Counted from the stretch's first letter, positions 40,424-49,771 are shown. The stretch: DNA of 64,000 bases from CAVRAW01 sp963716135 (GCA_963716135.1 OY970289.1:372001-436000); one strand, 5' to 3'. Program-made: numbers and translations. The notes: a model not told the origin generated them from the letters alone.

Positions 40424-41335
40424 TTAGCGCGCCGCTTTGAACGCACGCCGCGAAGCGGAGGTCGCTTCGCCCTGCCCTTTTGCCACCGCACTGGCTTTCG
40501 AAATCGACTCGCCAGCGCGCGGAATTTCCGGCGGGGTGAACTGAAAGTTCCGGCTCTGGCTGAAGAACTTCAGCGGATTCTCGTACACCATGCGGCGGAC
40601 CAGCGGTTCTTCGTGCCCACGCTTCCGCATGGTCAAAATGAAATCGGGGACGGCGGTGGGTTTCGAGGGTCCCCAGTCACCGGCCGAATTCACCAGCAAT
40701 CGCTCGGGCCCGCAAAGCTCGACCATGTCCACGGCCCTTTGCGGCGTGCACTTGCTCACCGGATAAAGCGTCATCCCAGCCCAATAACCGCGGTCCAGCA
40801 CGTGGCGAATCGTATGTTCTTCCACGTGATCGACCAGCACCCGGCCCGGATCGAGGCGCGGAAAGTCGGCGAGCATGTCGAGGATCATCCGCGTTCCCTG
40901 GTATTTATCTTCCAGGTGCGGCGTGTGAATCAGAATCTGCTGCCCCAATTTCTCTGCCAGCTCGACGTGCTCTAAAAACACGGTTGCCTCATTGCTCGTG
41001 TTCTTGTTCAGCCCGATTTCACCGATGCCCAGCACGCCGGGCCTGTCGAGAAATTCCGGAATCATGGCGATGACCTCCCGGGCCAACTGCACATTTTCGG
41101 CTTCCTTGGCGTTGATGCACAGCCAGGTGAAGTGCGCGATGCCGTAGGCTGCGGCCCGCCGGGGCTCGAATTCGGTGAGCTGGCGGAAGTAATCGCGAAA
41201 TCCGTCGGCGCTGGTGCGATCGAACCCCGCCCAAAACGCCGGCTCGCTCACCGCGACGCAGCCCATCTTCGCCAGCGACTCGTAATCGTCGGTCGTGCGC
41301 GAAACCATGTGGATATGCGGATCGATGTAGTACAT
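40424..41335 (-). CDS. TatD-family metal-dependent hydrolase
   Basis: 303 residues. TIM-barrel hydrolase with visible metal ligands: DPHIHM at residues 5-10, the glutamate in GIGEIGLNKNT, the histidine in ILIHTPHLEDKY, DHVEEHT and the late aspartate in NSAGDWGPSKP. The family includes DNases and amidohydrolase-like enzymes, and TatD members of this sort also occur in the Ebo gene clusters, but no other Ebo gene is seen here. Its tail is Ala/Ser/Lys-rich. The ATG at 41335 starts directly at the first barrel strand. The 95-residue-type small gene lies upstream on the same strand. Confidence 0.87.
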   Translation of the reverse strand: MYYIDPHIHMVSRTTDDYESLAKMGCVAVSEPAFWAGFDRTSADGFRDYFRQLTEFEPRRAAAYGIAHFTWLCINAKEAENVQLAREVIAMIPEFLDRPGVLGIGEIGLNKNTSNEATVFLEHVELAEKLGQQILIHTPHLEDKYQGTRMILDMLADFPRLDPGRVLVDHVEEHTIRHVLDRGYWAGMTLYPVSKCTPQRAVDMVELCGPERLLVNSAGDWGPSKPTAVPDFILTMRKRGHEEPLVRRMVYENPLKFFSQSRNFQFTPPEIPRAGESISKASAVAKGQGEATSASRRAFKAAR

Positions 41336-41385
41336 ATGGAAGAGCCGAGAGTTGACGGACGAGCCTTCAGGTTAAAGCGATTGGC

Positions 41386-41649
41386 TCACCGCTTGGCGAG
41401 TTGGAGTGTTTCTTTCCAATTCGGATCGTATTGCCGCGAGAAAATGAGTTGCACCTGCGCGGCGCGGCCCCCTTCGGTGCTGGCAAGCGATTCAATCGCC
41501 TGCCGAACGCCGTGCATTCGCGGATCGTCGGCAACGCTGCCGGCAGCCCGGTCGAGGCGATCCAATTGAGCGGCGATTTGCAACAGGCCGGCTCGAAGCT
41601 CTAAGAACTCGCGGTCCAACACTGCTGGCGCATCGGGATGCTTGAACAT
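41386..41649 (-). CDS. Small helical protein of unknown function
   Basis: 87 residues. The sequence FLELRAGLLQIAAQLDRLDR, then RMHGVRQAIESLASTEGGRA and a C-terminal SRQYDPNWKETLQL suggests three amphipathic helices. No motif is recognised. GAGAG lies just upstream of the ATG at 41649. It is about 50 bases upstream of the TatD gene on the same strand, so the two are probably co-transcribed. Confidence 0.65.
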   Translation of the reverse strand: MFKHPDAPAVLDREFLELRAGLLQIAAQLDRLDRAAGSVADDPRMHGVRQAIESLASTEGGRAAQVQLIFSRQYDPNWKETLQLAKR

Positions 41650-42021
41650 GGTTCTCTCAAGGCGAAAGGACAAACGAATTGCGTGATAGCAAACAATAAG
41701 GATTCAAAGGCGGCATGAACTCAGCCCGCCAGTCTCCTCCCCTGCCGATCGGGAATCAAGGCACGCGCGGCGGCGGTGATCCCATACCCCAACTTCTCCA
41801 AATTTCCAAACCCAGCGCCGCCGACCTCAAAAATGGCAAAGTTTGAGGTTCCTTTGAAGTTTTCCAATTGAGTTGACTGGCCGTTTATTCCGATGAAAGC
41901 GGTGCGAAGGGATGCCCCCTGAACAGCGCGGGGGCACTCCGTAAGCAGTTCACGCGTTCGCCAACGGATTATGAGACTGCCGGACTGTGGCGCCTAAGAA
42001 ACGATCTTGGGGAAATTTCCG
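41650..42021. other. Divergent intergenic region before the barrel-protein gene
   Basis: About 370 bases separating the minus-strand small gene and the plus-strand barrel gene. No open frame has credible content. TTGACT at about 41873-41878 may be part of a promoter for the barrel gene, but no matching -10 box stands out. Confidence 0.5.
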
Positions 42022-43557
42022 ATGACACGTTTGCAACTGATCCTGGTCTGCGTTTTGACGGCCGCGATGGCCACCAGCGCCAGGGCTCAGTCGTATCCGT
42101 ACGGTGCCGCCTCGATGCCGCCGGGCATGATGCCCGGAGGTGGAATGCCACCCGGTATGATGCCCGGGGGTGGGATGCCACCAGGCATGATTCCGCAAGG
42201 CGGAGGCGCGCCGATGTCCCCCGATGCGCAAATGTATCAGGGCACGTACCCGCCCGCGGCCCAATATCGCGCCGCCATCCCGGCGCCTCCGGCGGTCAAA
42301 CTGCCGCCGGGTGTGAAAGCGGAAAACGGTCTGCTGTACTACAACGGCAGGCCCTACGGCGACGTGAATTACCAAAGCCAGGCTCCGTTCAATCCATACC
42401 AAAACAATCCGTATTCCTCCAGCGGCTACGGGTACTATCCGAATCAACAAGTCGCATATCAGGAAGGCATGGCGACGCCGATGCCGCAAGGCAGCCCGCC
42501 CAGCGTGATGTCGGGCGGCCCGATGTATGGGCCTGATTCGTCGGGCGGATGCAACGGCTGCAACGGCAACTGCAACGGCAACTGCGACTGCGACGCCTCC
42601 TGCTCCGATTGCGACGACGGTTGTTGCTGCCCCTATCTATACAATTTGTTCCACTGCTGCTGGGGCGGCTTGCCAGGCAAGCTGGGCTACAACTGGACGT
42701 TTGGCGCCGATGCTCTGGCGATGACTCGCTCCGATTCAGGTTCCGGGCGGCCGCTGGTGCTGACGGTCGATACCGACGCCGTCCTGTTCAACGCCAATCA
42801 ATGGAATTTCGATTACGAGGCCGGCGTGCGGGCATTTATCGGCCTGACGGGGCCCAGCGGAATCCAATACCAGGGCGTGTACATGGATATTCCGCGCATC
42901 GGCAACAGCGCGGTGATCAGCAGTGCGAACAATCTGAGGATCCCCTTCCCCTTGGCTGCCGATACCGTTGACTTCTTTGGCGCCGACCAGATGGTGGTCC
43001 GCGACGACAGCCGCTTTCAATCGGCCGAAGCCAACGTGATTTTCCCCTGGGGCAACTTCCAGTTCCTGACCGGCTACCGTTGGGCACGATTGGGCGAATC
43101 CAGCGTGATTACCTCCTTCGATCTCCCCGACGGCGATGTCAGCACGTACAGCGTCAATTCGGCCAGTAACTTGAATGGCGCACAGGTCGGCCTCATAGGT
43201 GAATGGGAATGCTGGGGATTGTTGAATTTCGATTTCTTCGCCAAGACGGGCATCTTCTGCAACAACTCCACGGAACACCAGGTCCTCGGAGACTTCGGCA
43301 ATACCGTCATCCTGCGTGATACCAGCGGCAGCCGCACCGATGTGGCATACCTTAGCGAACTGGCCGCCCAAGTGGTCGTCCCGCTGGGTTCGCATTTCAG
43401 CGTCACGGGCGGCTACCGAGTGCTGTTCCTGAACCAGATGGCGGTGGCGCCGGGGCAGTTTGATTTCACCGACAACGCCGACAGCGGCACGCACGTCAAC
43501 TCCAGCAGCAACATCGTTCTGCATGGCGCCAACTTGGGCCTCACCGCCAAGTGGTAA
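42022..43557 (+). CDS. Outer-membrane beta-barrel protein, BBP7-like, with Cys-rich segment
   Basis: 511 residues with a signal peptide (MTRLQLILVCVLTAAMATSARA). Residues 30-60 hold three tandem PPGMMPGGGM-type units, also visible as a 30-base tandem DNA repeat at about 42118-42195. A Pro/Tyr-rich linker follows, then a dense cysteine patch (GGCNGCNGNCNGNCDCDA and CCCPYLYNLFHCC). The last about 290 residues are beta-rich with alternating aromatic strands and end in LGLTAKW, typical of an outer-membrane barrel. The pattern resembles the planctomycete beta-barrel porin 7 family. The cysteine patch may be cross-linked or bind metal. GGGGAA precedes the ATG at 42022. Confidence 0.75.
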   Translation: MTRLQLILVCVLTAAMATSARAQSYPYGAASMPPGMMPGGGMPPGMMPGGGMPPGMIPQGGGAPMSPDAQMYQGTYPPAAQYRAAIPAPPAVKLPPGVKAENGLLYYNGRPYGDVNYQSQAPFNPYQNNPYSSSGYGYYPNQQVAYQEGMATPMPQGSPPSVMSGGPMYGPDSSGGCNGCNGNCNGNCDCDASCSDCDDGCCCPYLYNLFHCCWGGLPGKLGYNWTFGADALAMTRSDSGSGRPLVLTVDTDAVLFNANQWNFDYEAGVRAFIGLTGPSGIQYQGVYMDIPRIGNSAVISSANNLRIPFPLAADTVDFFGADQMVVRDDSRFQSAEANVIFPWGNFQFLTGYRWARLGESSVITSFDLPDGDVSTYSVNSASNLNGAQVGLIGEWECWGLLNFDFFAKTGIFCNNSTEHQVLGDFGNTVILRDTSGSRTDVAYLSELAAQVVVPLGSHFSVTGGYRVLFLNQMAVAPGQFDFTDNADSGTHVNSSSNIVLHGANLGLTAKW

Positions 43558-44010
43558 TCGCGCCGCGAAGCTGGCCCCATCGACATACCCTGTCCGGGAA
43601 GTCAGCCCAATGCACTCTCTCAAACACCGGCGCGCGAAACTGTCCGGGGCGATCGTGCGTAAGGCTTTCATACCACCGCGATACCGGCCTGCGGCGAGCG
43701 ACAACTGCTTCCTAATGTTGGCCTCGTCTGCGATCGCCCAACGGCCGCCGGGGACCGATTTTGCCGATCCTACTGGCATTTCCGACCTTGCGTGCCGCTG
43801 CTATGCGACCGATACTAAAAATACACGGCTAAAGGCAATCCGTAGAAAGAGTTGGGGGCAGATTCGTTTCATGCGCTATTGCCCTGCGCAGCCACTGCAA
43901 AATGATTGCTCTGGCCGATCGAATTTTCCCCCTGATTGGCGGGCAACCATCCACTTGAGTCTGCGCCACAAGCACCTGCACTTCGCCTCGGCCGCCTGAG
44001 CCTGAAATAG
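43558..44010. other. Intergenic region before the GAF-HlyD gene
   Basis: About 450 bases. An open frame on the plus strand across most of it reads as Arg/Ser/Pro-rich with no recognisable domain, so I do not call a gene. It presumably contains the promoter of the membrane module that starts at 44011. No strong hairpin or terminator was seen. Confidence 0.55.
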
Positions 44011-46035
44011 ATGAGCACCGAACAATCCATCCAACCTGAGCTGATCGACCAGACGCGGCAGCAGATCCGCACTTTGGTGACCGAGATTGAAGAACTGGGC
44101 CGCTCCCAGGTTTCTCCCGAAGAGTTCTACGAGGGGTTTTTGCACCGGGTGGTGGCGGCGCTGGCGGCCGTCGGCGGCGCCGTCTGGACGCTCGACGCCG
44201 AAGGACGATTGGCCCTCAGTTCCCAAATCAATCTTGGTGAAACGCGGCTGCACGAAAGTCAGGAAGAGCAGCAACGGCACGGAAAACTGCTGCGCAAAGT
44301 GCTCACCGCCGGCGAGGGCAGCGTGGTTCAACCGCGCTTCGCCAGCGCCGAGGAAGATCTCGCCAACCCCACCGATTTTCTCTTGGTTTTGGGCATTCTC
44401 CGCAGCGATCAAGAAGTCCGCGGGCTGGTGGAAATCTTCCAGCGCGCCGGGGCCCGGCCTGCCGTCGAGCGCGGCTATCTGCGGTTCGTGCTGCAGATGT
44501 GCTCGCTGGCGGAAGACTATCTCAAAACTCGCCAACTGCGGCTGTACACCGATCGTCAGGCGATTTGGACACAGTTGGAGCAATTCACGCGCATGGCCCA
44601 CGGCAGCCTCGAGCCGCGCGTCACCGCCTACACCATCGCCAACGAGGGTCGCCGTTTGATTGAATGCGACCGGGTATCGGTCGCCATTCGCAAGGGAAAT
44701 CGCTGCCGCATTGAGGCCGTCAGCGGGCAGGAAATCTTCGACAAACGCTCCAACACCGTCACGCTGCTGGGCAAGGTGGCTTCGGTCGTGGTCAAAGCCG
44801 GCGAACCGCTCTGGTACACCGGCGATACCCGCGACTTGGCCCCGCAAGTCGAAGACGCCGTCGAAGCCTATGTGGACGACTCGCACTCGAAAACGGTCGT
44901 GGTGCTGCCGTTGGCCAGACCCGACGAGCAGGATGAGCATGAGCGCGATCCGCATTACCGGCCCGATTATCTGGGCGCCTTGATCATCGAGCAAATCAAT
45001 ACCGACGGCATTCCCGCGGCCATGCGGCGGCGAATCGAAGTGGTGTCCGAGCATGGCAGCGTCGCGCTGGCCAACGCCTTGGAGCACAACAGTTTGTTCC
45101 TCATGCCGGTGTGGCGCACGCTGGGCAAATCGAAATGGATCGTCAGCGCGCGCACGCTGCCCAAGACCATTGCCGCGGCGATCGCGCTGCTGGCGATCGT
45201 GGTATCACTGTTCTTCGTGCCGGCGGAATTCCAACTGCACGGCAAGGGCACGCTGGAGCCGGTGGAAAAACGCGATGTGTTCGCCGCGACCGACGGCATT
45301 GTGACCAAAATCCTGGTAAAGCACGGCGACGACGTGAAGGCGGGTCAGGCGCTCGTCGAAATGCGCGACACCAATCTGGATGTGGCCGCGGAAAAAGCCG
45401 CCGGCGATCTGGCCGCCAATACCGCGCGAGTCCAGTCGCTGCAACAGTCAATCAATCGAGATCGGCCCGACCCCGAGACGCGCTCCCGGCAAGAAGAAGA
45501 ACTGTTCCAAGCCACGGCGATGCAGGAATCGCTGCAAAAGCAAGTCGATCTCTACAAAGAGAAAAAAGACCTGCTGACCGTGCGCAGCCCGATCGACGGC
45601 AAAATCATTACCTGGCAATTGGAAGAGCGGCTGATCAATCGCCCCGTGGAAAAAAGCCAGGTGCTCATGACCGTCGCCGATCCGACCAAACACTGGCAAC
45701 TGGAAGTGCACATGCCGGAAGATCGCATGGGGCACATCAAAAGGGCCCAACAAAAAATGGGGGATGAACTCCCCGTCGATTACATCCTGGCTACCGATCC
45801 CAGCCGCACCCTCCACGGCACTGTCAGCGAAGTGCACGAGGCGGCCGAAGTGCAAGGCGACGAAGGAAATACGGTGCTGGTGCGGGTGAAAATCGACGAG
45901 CACGATCTCGGGCCGGAAGTGCGGCCAGGATCGACCGTCTCGGCCAAAATCGACTGCGGCCGCCGCTCGCTGGGCTATGTTTGGTTGCACGACGTATTTG
46001 AGTTTGTGCAGTCGAAGATTCTGTTCCGGTGGTGA
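44011..46035 (+). CDS. GAF-domain sensor fused to an HlyD-type periplasmic adaptor
   Basis: 674 residues. The first about 370 residues are cytosolic. A GAF-like fold spans about 20-170 (GGAVWTLDAEGRLALSS). A clearer GAF domain spans about 190-355 (YTIANEGRRLIECDRVSVAI...YLGALIIEQI). A membrane helix follows at about 384-402 (TIAAAIALLAIVVSLFFV), then an HlyD/membrane-fusion-protein part: a lipoyl half (VFAATDGIVTKILVKHGDDV), a coiled coil, and a second lipoyl half with SPIDGKIITWQLEERLINRP and a beta domain. GAF domains sense small ligands; joining one to an adaptor suggests a gated export module. First gene of a three-gene unit. Confidence 0.85.
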   Translation: MSTEQSIQPELIDQTRQQIRTLVTEIEELGRSQVSPEEFYEGFLHRVVAALAAVGGAVWTLDAEGRLALSSQINLGETRLHESQEEQQRHGKLLRKVLTAGEGSVVQPRFASAEEDLANPTDFLLVLGILRSDQEVRGLVEIFQRAGARPAVERGYLRFVLQMCSLAEDYLKTRQLRLYTDRQAIWTQLEQFTRMAHGSLEPRVTAYTIANEGRRLIECDRVSVAIRKGNRCRIEAVSGQEIFDKRSNTVTLLGKVASVVVKAGEPLWYTGDTRDLAPQVEDAVEAYVDDSHSKTVVVLPLARPDEQDEHERDPHYRPDYLGALIIEQINTDGIPAAMRRRIEVVSEHGSVALANALEHNSLFLMPVWRTLGKSKWIVSARTLPKTIAAAIALLAIVVSLFFVPAEFQLHGKGTLEPVEKRDVFAATDGIVTKILVKHGDDVKAGQALVEMRDTNLDVAAEKAAGDLAANTARVQSLQQSINRDRPDPETRSRQEEELFQATAMQESLQKQVDLYKEKKDLLTVRSPIDGKIITWQLEERLINRPVEKSQVLMTVADPTKHWQLEVHMPEDRMGHIKRAQQKMGDELPVDYILATDPSRTLHGTVSEVHEAAEVQGDEGNTVLVRVKIDEHDLGPEVRPGSTVSAKIDCGRRSLGYVWLHDVFEFVQSKILFRW

Positions 46036-46045
46036 CCGCTCTTGA

Positions 46046-46078
46046 TCCACTGAGGCGCACAGACGCGGAGATGAATGT
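46046..46078. repeat. Fragment of a GAGGCGCACAGACGC-type word repeat
   Basis: CACTGAGGCGCACAGACGCG lies in the short gap between the GAF-HlyD gene and the next adaptor gene. It resembles a CACAGAGGCGCAGAGACGC-type repeat that I recall from other environmental genomes. Only one arm is present here, so this is a weak call. Confidence 0.4.
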
Positions 46079-46108
46079 CATCGCTTGAATGCCGACTTAA
46101 GGTCTCAC

Positions 46109-47035
46109 ATGAAAAAGATGTATTTGATAATTGCGGCCGTTTCGATGTTGGGCACGTTTGCCGCGGCGCAAACGCCGACCGTGAATCCCACGGTTGCGAT
46201 TGCTGACCGTTGCATGGTGTCGTTGGAGCCCATTTCCGGCCAGTCGCAGGTCCCCGCGCAAGAAGCGGGCGTGCTCAAGGACATCAAGGTCCGCGAAGGC
46301 CAGCAGGTGCGCGCCGGAGAGTTGCTGGTGCAAATCGACGACGCTCAAGCGCAGGAACAATTGAAAAACGCCCGCGCGGAATTCTGCGCGGCCGAAATCA
46401 AGGCCAAAAACGACATCGAACTGCGCTATGCCAAGAAAGCCGCCGATGTCGCCGAATTCACGTACAAAAAGCAAAAGCAGTCGGACGACATGGTGCACGG
46501 CGCCGTGACGGAAGTCGACCTGCAAAAATACAAGTTGGAATGGGAAAAATCGCTCTTGCAGATCGAACAGGCCCAGAAAGGACAGATTCTGGACGGCTAC
46601 ACCGCGGAAGCCAAGAAAGCCGAGGCCGCGCTGGCCGAGGAAAACATCCGCCGCCGTCAGATTCTCGCCCCCATCGACGGCGTCGTGCAGCAAATCGATC
46701 GCAGCCTGGGGGAATGGGTCAAGCCCGGCGATTCCGTCCTGCGCCTGCTGCGCATGGATCGCCTCACCGTCGAGGGCTCTTTGAAGTACTCCGAATACGA
46801 ACCCGGCCAGGTCGCCAATCAGCCGGTCACGGTCGACGTGGAGTTGGCCCGCGGCCGTAAGGCGCAATTCACCGGCAAGATCGTCTTCGTCGATCCCGAA
46901 GTTCTGGCGGGCAATTACAAGGTGCGCGCGGAAGTCGACAATCGCAAGGAAAACGGCCAATGGCTGCTGCGTCCCGGCGCCCGTGCTTCGATGACGATTC
47001 AACTCGCAGGCCAAGGTCAAATCTCGGCTCGGTAG
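46109..47035 (+). CDS. HlyD-family periplasmic adaptor (membrane fusion protein)
   Basis: 308 residues with a signal peptide (MKKMYLIIAAVSMLGTFAAA). It contains the first lipoyl half (PAQEAGVLKDIKVREGQQVRAGELLVQID), a long alpha-helical hairpin (about residues 90-190) and the second lipoyl half (RRRQILAPIDGVVQQIDRSL), followed by a beta-barrel and a membrane-proximal domain (GKIVFVDPEV, LRPGARASMTIQL). This is the standard order for an efflux-pump adaptor. No ABC or RND pump and no TolC-like gene is nearby. It ends 27 bases before the M50 gene, so the two are probably co-transcribed. The ATG at 46109 starts a proper signal peptide. Confidence 0.9.
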   Translation: MKKMYLIIAAVSMLGTFAAAQTPTVNPTVAIADRCMVSLEPISGQSQVPAQEAGVLKDIKVREGQQVRAGELLVQIDDAQAQEQLKNARAEFCAAEIKAKNDIELRYAKKAADVAEFTYKKQKQSDDMVHGAVTEVDLQKYKLEWEKSLLQIEQAQKGQILDGYTAEAKKAEAALAEENIRRRQILAPIDGVVQQIDRSLGEWVKPGDSVLRLLRMDRLTVEGSLKYSEYEPGQVANQPVTVDVELARGRKAQFTGKIVFVDPEVLAGNYKVRAEVDNRKENGQWLLRPGARASMTIQLAGQGQISAR

Positions 47036-47062
47036 CCGTCGGCGGTCGGTTCCCCTCCCCCC

Positions 47063-49297
47063 ATGCTCACCCTTGCCGACAGTCTTGTTTCCAGTTCCGC
47101 CAGGCCGCTGGCAATTCGCATGCGGCCCGATTTGGTTGTCACCAAGCAGCGCTACCAAGGGCGCCAGTTTTGGATCATCAAGGATCCGGTGGGCCTGAAC
47201 TACTTCCGCTTCCAGGAAGAGGAATACTCGCTGCTCAATTGGCTCGATGGCGAAACCAGCCTCGACGAGCTTCGCCAGCGATTCGAACAGCAGTTCGCCC
47301 CGCAGAAAATCACGCTCGAGGAATTGGGCCGCTTGATCGGCATGCTGCACCAAAGCGGGCTGGTCATCGCCGGTGTCGCCGGGCAGGGCAAACAACTGCT
47401 CAAACGCCGCTGGGAGCGAAAAAAGAAAGAGTGGATGGCCGCGGTCTCCAATGTGTTGGCCATCCGTTTCAAAGGCATCGATCCCGAGCGGCTGCTCAAC
47501 TGGCTCTATCCCAAGGTCAGTTGGTTTTTCACCAAGACGGCGGCGACCGTCTGCCTGACGATGCTGTTTTCGGCACTGATGCTGGTGCTGGTGCAATTCG
47601 ACACCTTCAAAGCCAAGCTCCCTTCGTTCCACGAATTTTTCGGCGCGAGCAATTGGATTTGGCTGGCCGCGGCAATGGCCGTCACCAAGGTGCTGCACGA
47701 GTTCGGCCACGGCCTGTCGTGCAAACATTTCGGCGGCGAATGCCACGAGCTCGGCGTGATGATGCTGGTGCTTACGCCCTGCCTGTATTGCAACGTGTCG
47801 GATTCCTGGATGTTGCCGAACAAATGGCACCGGGCGTTTATTGGCGCGGCCGGCATGTACGTGGAAATCTGCATCGCCTCGATCGCCACGTTCGTCTGGT
47901 GGTTTAGCGCGCCGGGCCTGCTGAACAACATCTGCTTGAGCACGATGTTCGTCTGCTCGGTCAGCACCGTCATCTTCAACGGCAATCCGCTGTTGCGCTA
48001 CGACGGCTACTACATCCTGTCGGACATCTTGGAAATCCCGAACCTGCGGCAGAAGGCCACCACCATCCTTGGACGTAAAATGGGGGCCTGGTGCCTCGGC
48101 CTGGAAGAGCCCGACGATCCGTTCCTGCCGCAGCGCAATCAGGCCATGTTCATGCTCTACACGGTCGCCTCGACCGTGTACAGTTGGGTCGTGGTGTTTT
48201 CGATTCTGTTCTTTCTCAACAAGGTGTTCAAACCGTATCGGCTGGAAATCTTCGGCCAGATGATTGCGTTGGCGGCGATCGCAAGCATGATCGGTCGCCC
48301 ATTGTGGACGGTTTGGAAGTTCTTTCGGATTCCGGGGAGGACCGATCAAGTGAAAAAGCCACGAATGTATGCCACGATCGCCATCGTCTCCGCCGTGGTC
48401 GGCGCTTTTCTGTTCCTGCCGCTGCCGTATCGCGTGTATTGCTCGCTGGAAGTGCAACCGCACAAGCCCGATCCGGTGTATATCGAAGTGGTCGGCAAAT
48501 TGACGACGCTGAACGTGAAGCCCGGCCAGTCGGTGGAAGCGGGCACCATGCTGGCGGAATTGCAAAGCATCGATTTGGAGCTGGCGGTGGCGGAATTGAC
48601 CGGCCGGCGCGACCAGCTCAGCGCCCAGTTGGATAGCCTCCGCCGGCAGCGATATCAGAGCGCCGGCTCCGAGTTGCAAATTCCGCAGATTCAAAAATCG
48701 CTGGATGCGGTCGAAGGAGAACTGCGCGAAAAGAAAACCGACCTGGACCGGCTGCACCTGGTGGCTCGCCGCGGCGGCGTCGTGTTTCCGCCGCCGAGCA
48801 TGCCCAAACGGCCTCGCCAGGACGGCAAACTGACCACGTGGAACGGTACGCCGCTGGAAAAACGCAACCTCGGCGCCACGTTCCAGCCCGGCACGTTGTT
48901 TTGCCAGATCGGCGATCCCGGCAAGTTCGACGCCATCCTCGTGGTCGATCAGTCCGACATCGAATCGATCCATTTGGATCAGAAAGTGAAGGTCATGCTC
49001 GACGAATCGCCGGGCAAAGTCTACGAGGGGGAAATTACCGAGATCTCGCCGGAAGAAATGAAAGCCCTCCCCAAGCAGCTTTCCAACAAGTCCGGCGGCA
49101 GCCTGGAAACCAAGACCGATGAATCTGGAGTTTCCAAACCGGCCAGCACGTCGTACGAAGCCCGCGTGCCGCTGGACGACGCCGAAGGCATCCTCATCCC
49201 TGGTTTGAAAGGCGAGGCCAAAATCTCCGCCGACTTCCACTCGCTCGGCTGGCGCACCTGGCGCTTCCTCCAGCGCACTTTCCACTTCAAGCTATAG
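47063..49297 (+). CDS. PqqD-like domain, M50 site-2-type metalloprotease and HlyD adaptor in one protein
   Basis: 744 residues. Residues about 30-105 look like a PqqD-type winged helix (YFRFQEEEYSLLNWLDGE, SLDELRQRF), a domain that binds precursor peptides in other systems. The membrane protease follows: the zinc motif HEFGH at residues 212-216 and the third ligand region NPLLRYDGYY with Asp314, within several membrane helices. After about residue 435 comes an HlyD-like adaptor with a lipoyl half (VGKLTTLNVKPGQSVEAG), a coiled coil and a second half. A peptide-recognition, intramembrane-cleavage and envelope-spanning role is inferred. The protein ends RTFHFKL four bases before the converging thioesterase stop. 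Confidence 0.88.
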   Translation: MLTLADSLVSSSARPLAIRMRPDLVVTKQRYQGRQFWIIKDPVGLNYFRFQEEEYSLLNWLDGETSLDELRQRFEQQFAPQKITLEELGRLIGMLHQSGLVIAGVAGQGKQLLKRRWERKKKEWMAAVSNVLAIRFKGIDPERLLNWLYPKVSWFFTKTAATVCLTMLFSALMLVLVQFDTFKAKLPSFHEFFGASNWIWLAAAMAVTKVLHEFGHGLSCKHFGGECHELGVMMLVLTPCLYCNVSDSWMLPNKWHRAFIGAAGMYVEICIASIATFVWWFSAPGLLNNICLSTMFVCSVSTVIFNGNPLLRYDGYYILSDILEIPNLRQKATTILGRKMGAWCLGLEEPDDPFLPQRNQAMFMLYTVASTVYSWVVVFSILFFLNKVFKPYRLEIFGQMIALAAIASMIGRPLWTVWKFFRIPGRTDQVKKPRMYATIAIVSAVVGAFLFLPLPYRVYCSLEVQPHKPDPVYIEVVGKLTTLNVKPGQSVEAGTMLAELQSIDLELAVAELTGRRDQLSAQLDSLRRQRYQSAGSELQIPQIQKSLDAVEGELREKKTDLDRLHLVARRGGVVFPPPSMPKRPRQDGKLTTWNGTPLEKRNLGATFQPGTLFCQIGDPGKFDAILVVDQSDIESIHLDQKVKVMLDESPGKVYEGEITEISPEEMKALPKQLSNKSGGSLETKTDESGVSKPASTSYEARVPLDDAEGILIPGLKGEAKISADFHSLGWRTWRFLQRTFHFKL

Positions 49298-49300
49298 TGG

Positions 49301-49753
49301 TTAATTGATTTTCTTCCCTTCGAGCTTCTCAATCGCGCGCCGCAATTCTTCGGGCACGCGGATCGGCTGTTGCGTTTGGTAATCGAAAGTAACGATCACC
49401 GATGTGCCGTCGGCCGCCAGCGCCATGGCGTGCTTGTGGCTCCACAAGGCGTGCTCCAGCGTGAAGCTCGTGTTTCCCACGCGCGCCACGCGGCTGCCGA
49501 TCTTGATCGTGTCGGGATATTCCAATTGCCGCCGGAAGTTGCACCCCGCGTGCACCAAAATCGGCCCGTGATCTTGTGTCGGGTCATGCAGCTTGGCCAG
49601 GCCCAACAGTTCCAGAAACTTGATCCGCGCCGATTCAAACCAGCGGAAATAAACCGTGTTGTTCACATGACCGAACAAGTCCTGATCGCCCCATTGCACG
49701 GGCCAATCCATGTGCGCATAGAACTGATCGGGCGTGAATTCTTTGGCAAGCAT
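49301..49753 (-). CDS. YbgC/FadM-type acyl-CoA thioesterase
   Basis: 150 residues, a single hot-dog fold. The catalytic segment QWGDQDLFGHVNNTVYFRWF carries the conserved aspartate (WGDQD) and the VNN(T)xYxR motif of the 4-hydroxybenzoyl-CoA thioesterase branch. Strands VHAGCNFRRQLEYPD, KIGSRVARVGNTSF and ADGTSVIVTFDY complete the fold. The substrate is unknown. It converges on the M50 gene and is divergent from the threonine dehydratase gene. The ATG at 49753 is the family start. Confidence 0.9.
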   Translation of the reverse strand: MLAKEFTPDQFYAHMDWPVQWGDQDLFGHVNNTVYFRWFESARIKFLELLGLAKLHDPTQDHGPILVHAGCNFRRQLEYPDTIKIGSRVARVGNTSFTLEHALWSHKHAMALAADGTSVIVTFDYQTQQPIRVPEELRRAIEKLEGKKIN

Positions 49754-49771
49754 GTTCTAGGCGGGTATTTA

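Noticed and set aside
42112..42200. Regular 30-base direct repeats that could suggest a small CRISPR array
   Set aside because: Units are in frame, directly adjacent without spacers and encode Pro-Gly-Met repeats inside a protein.
46097..49285. A 1062-codon open frame on the minus strand
   Set aside because: It is the antisense shadow of the HlyD adaptor and PqqD-M50-HlyD genes; the product is His/Arg/Gln-rich with no domain, as expected from high-GC antisense reading.
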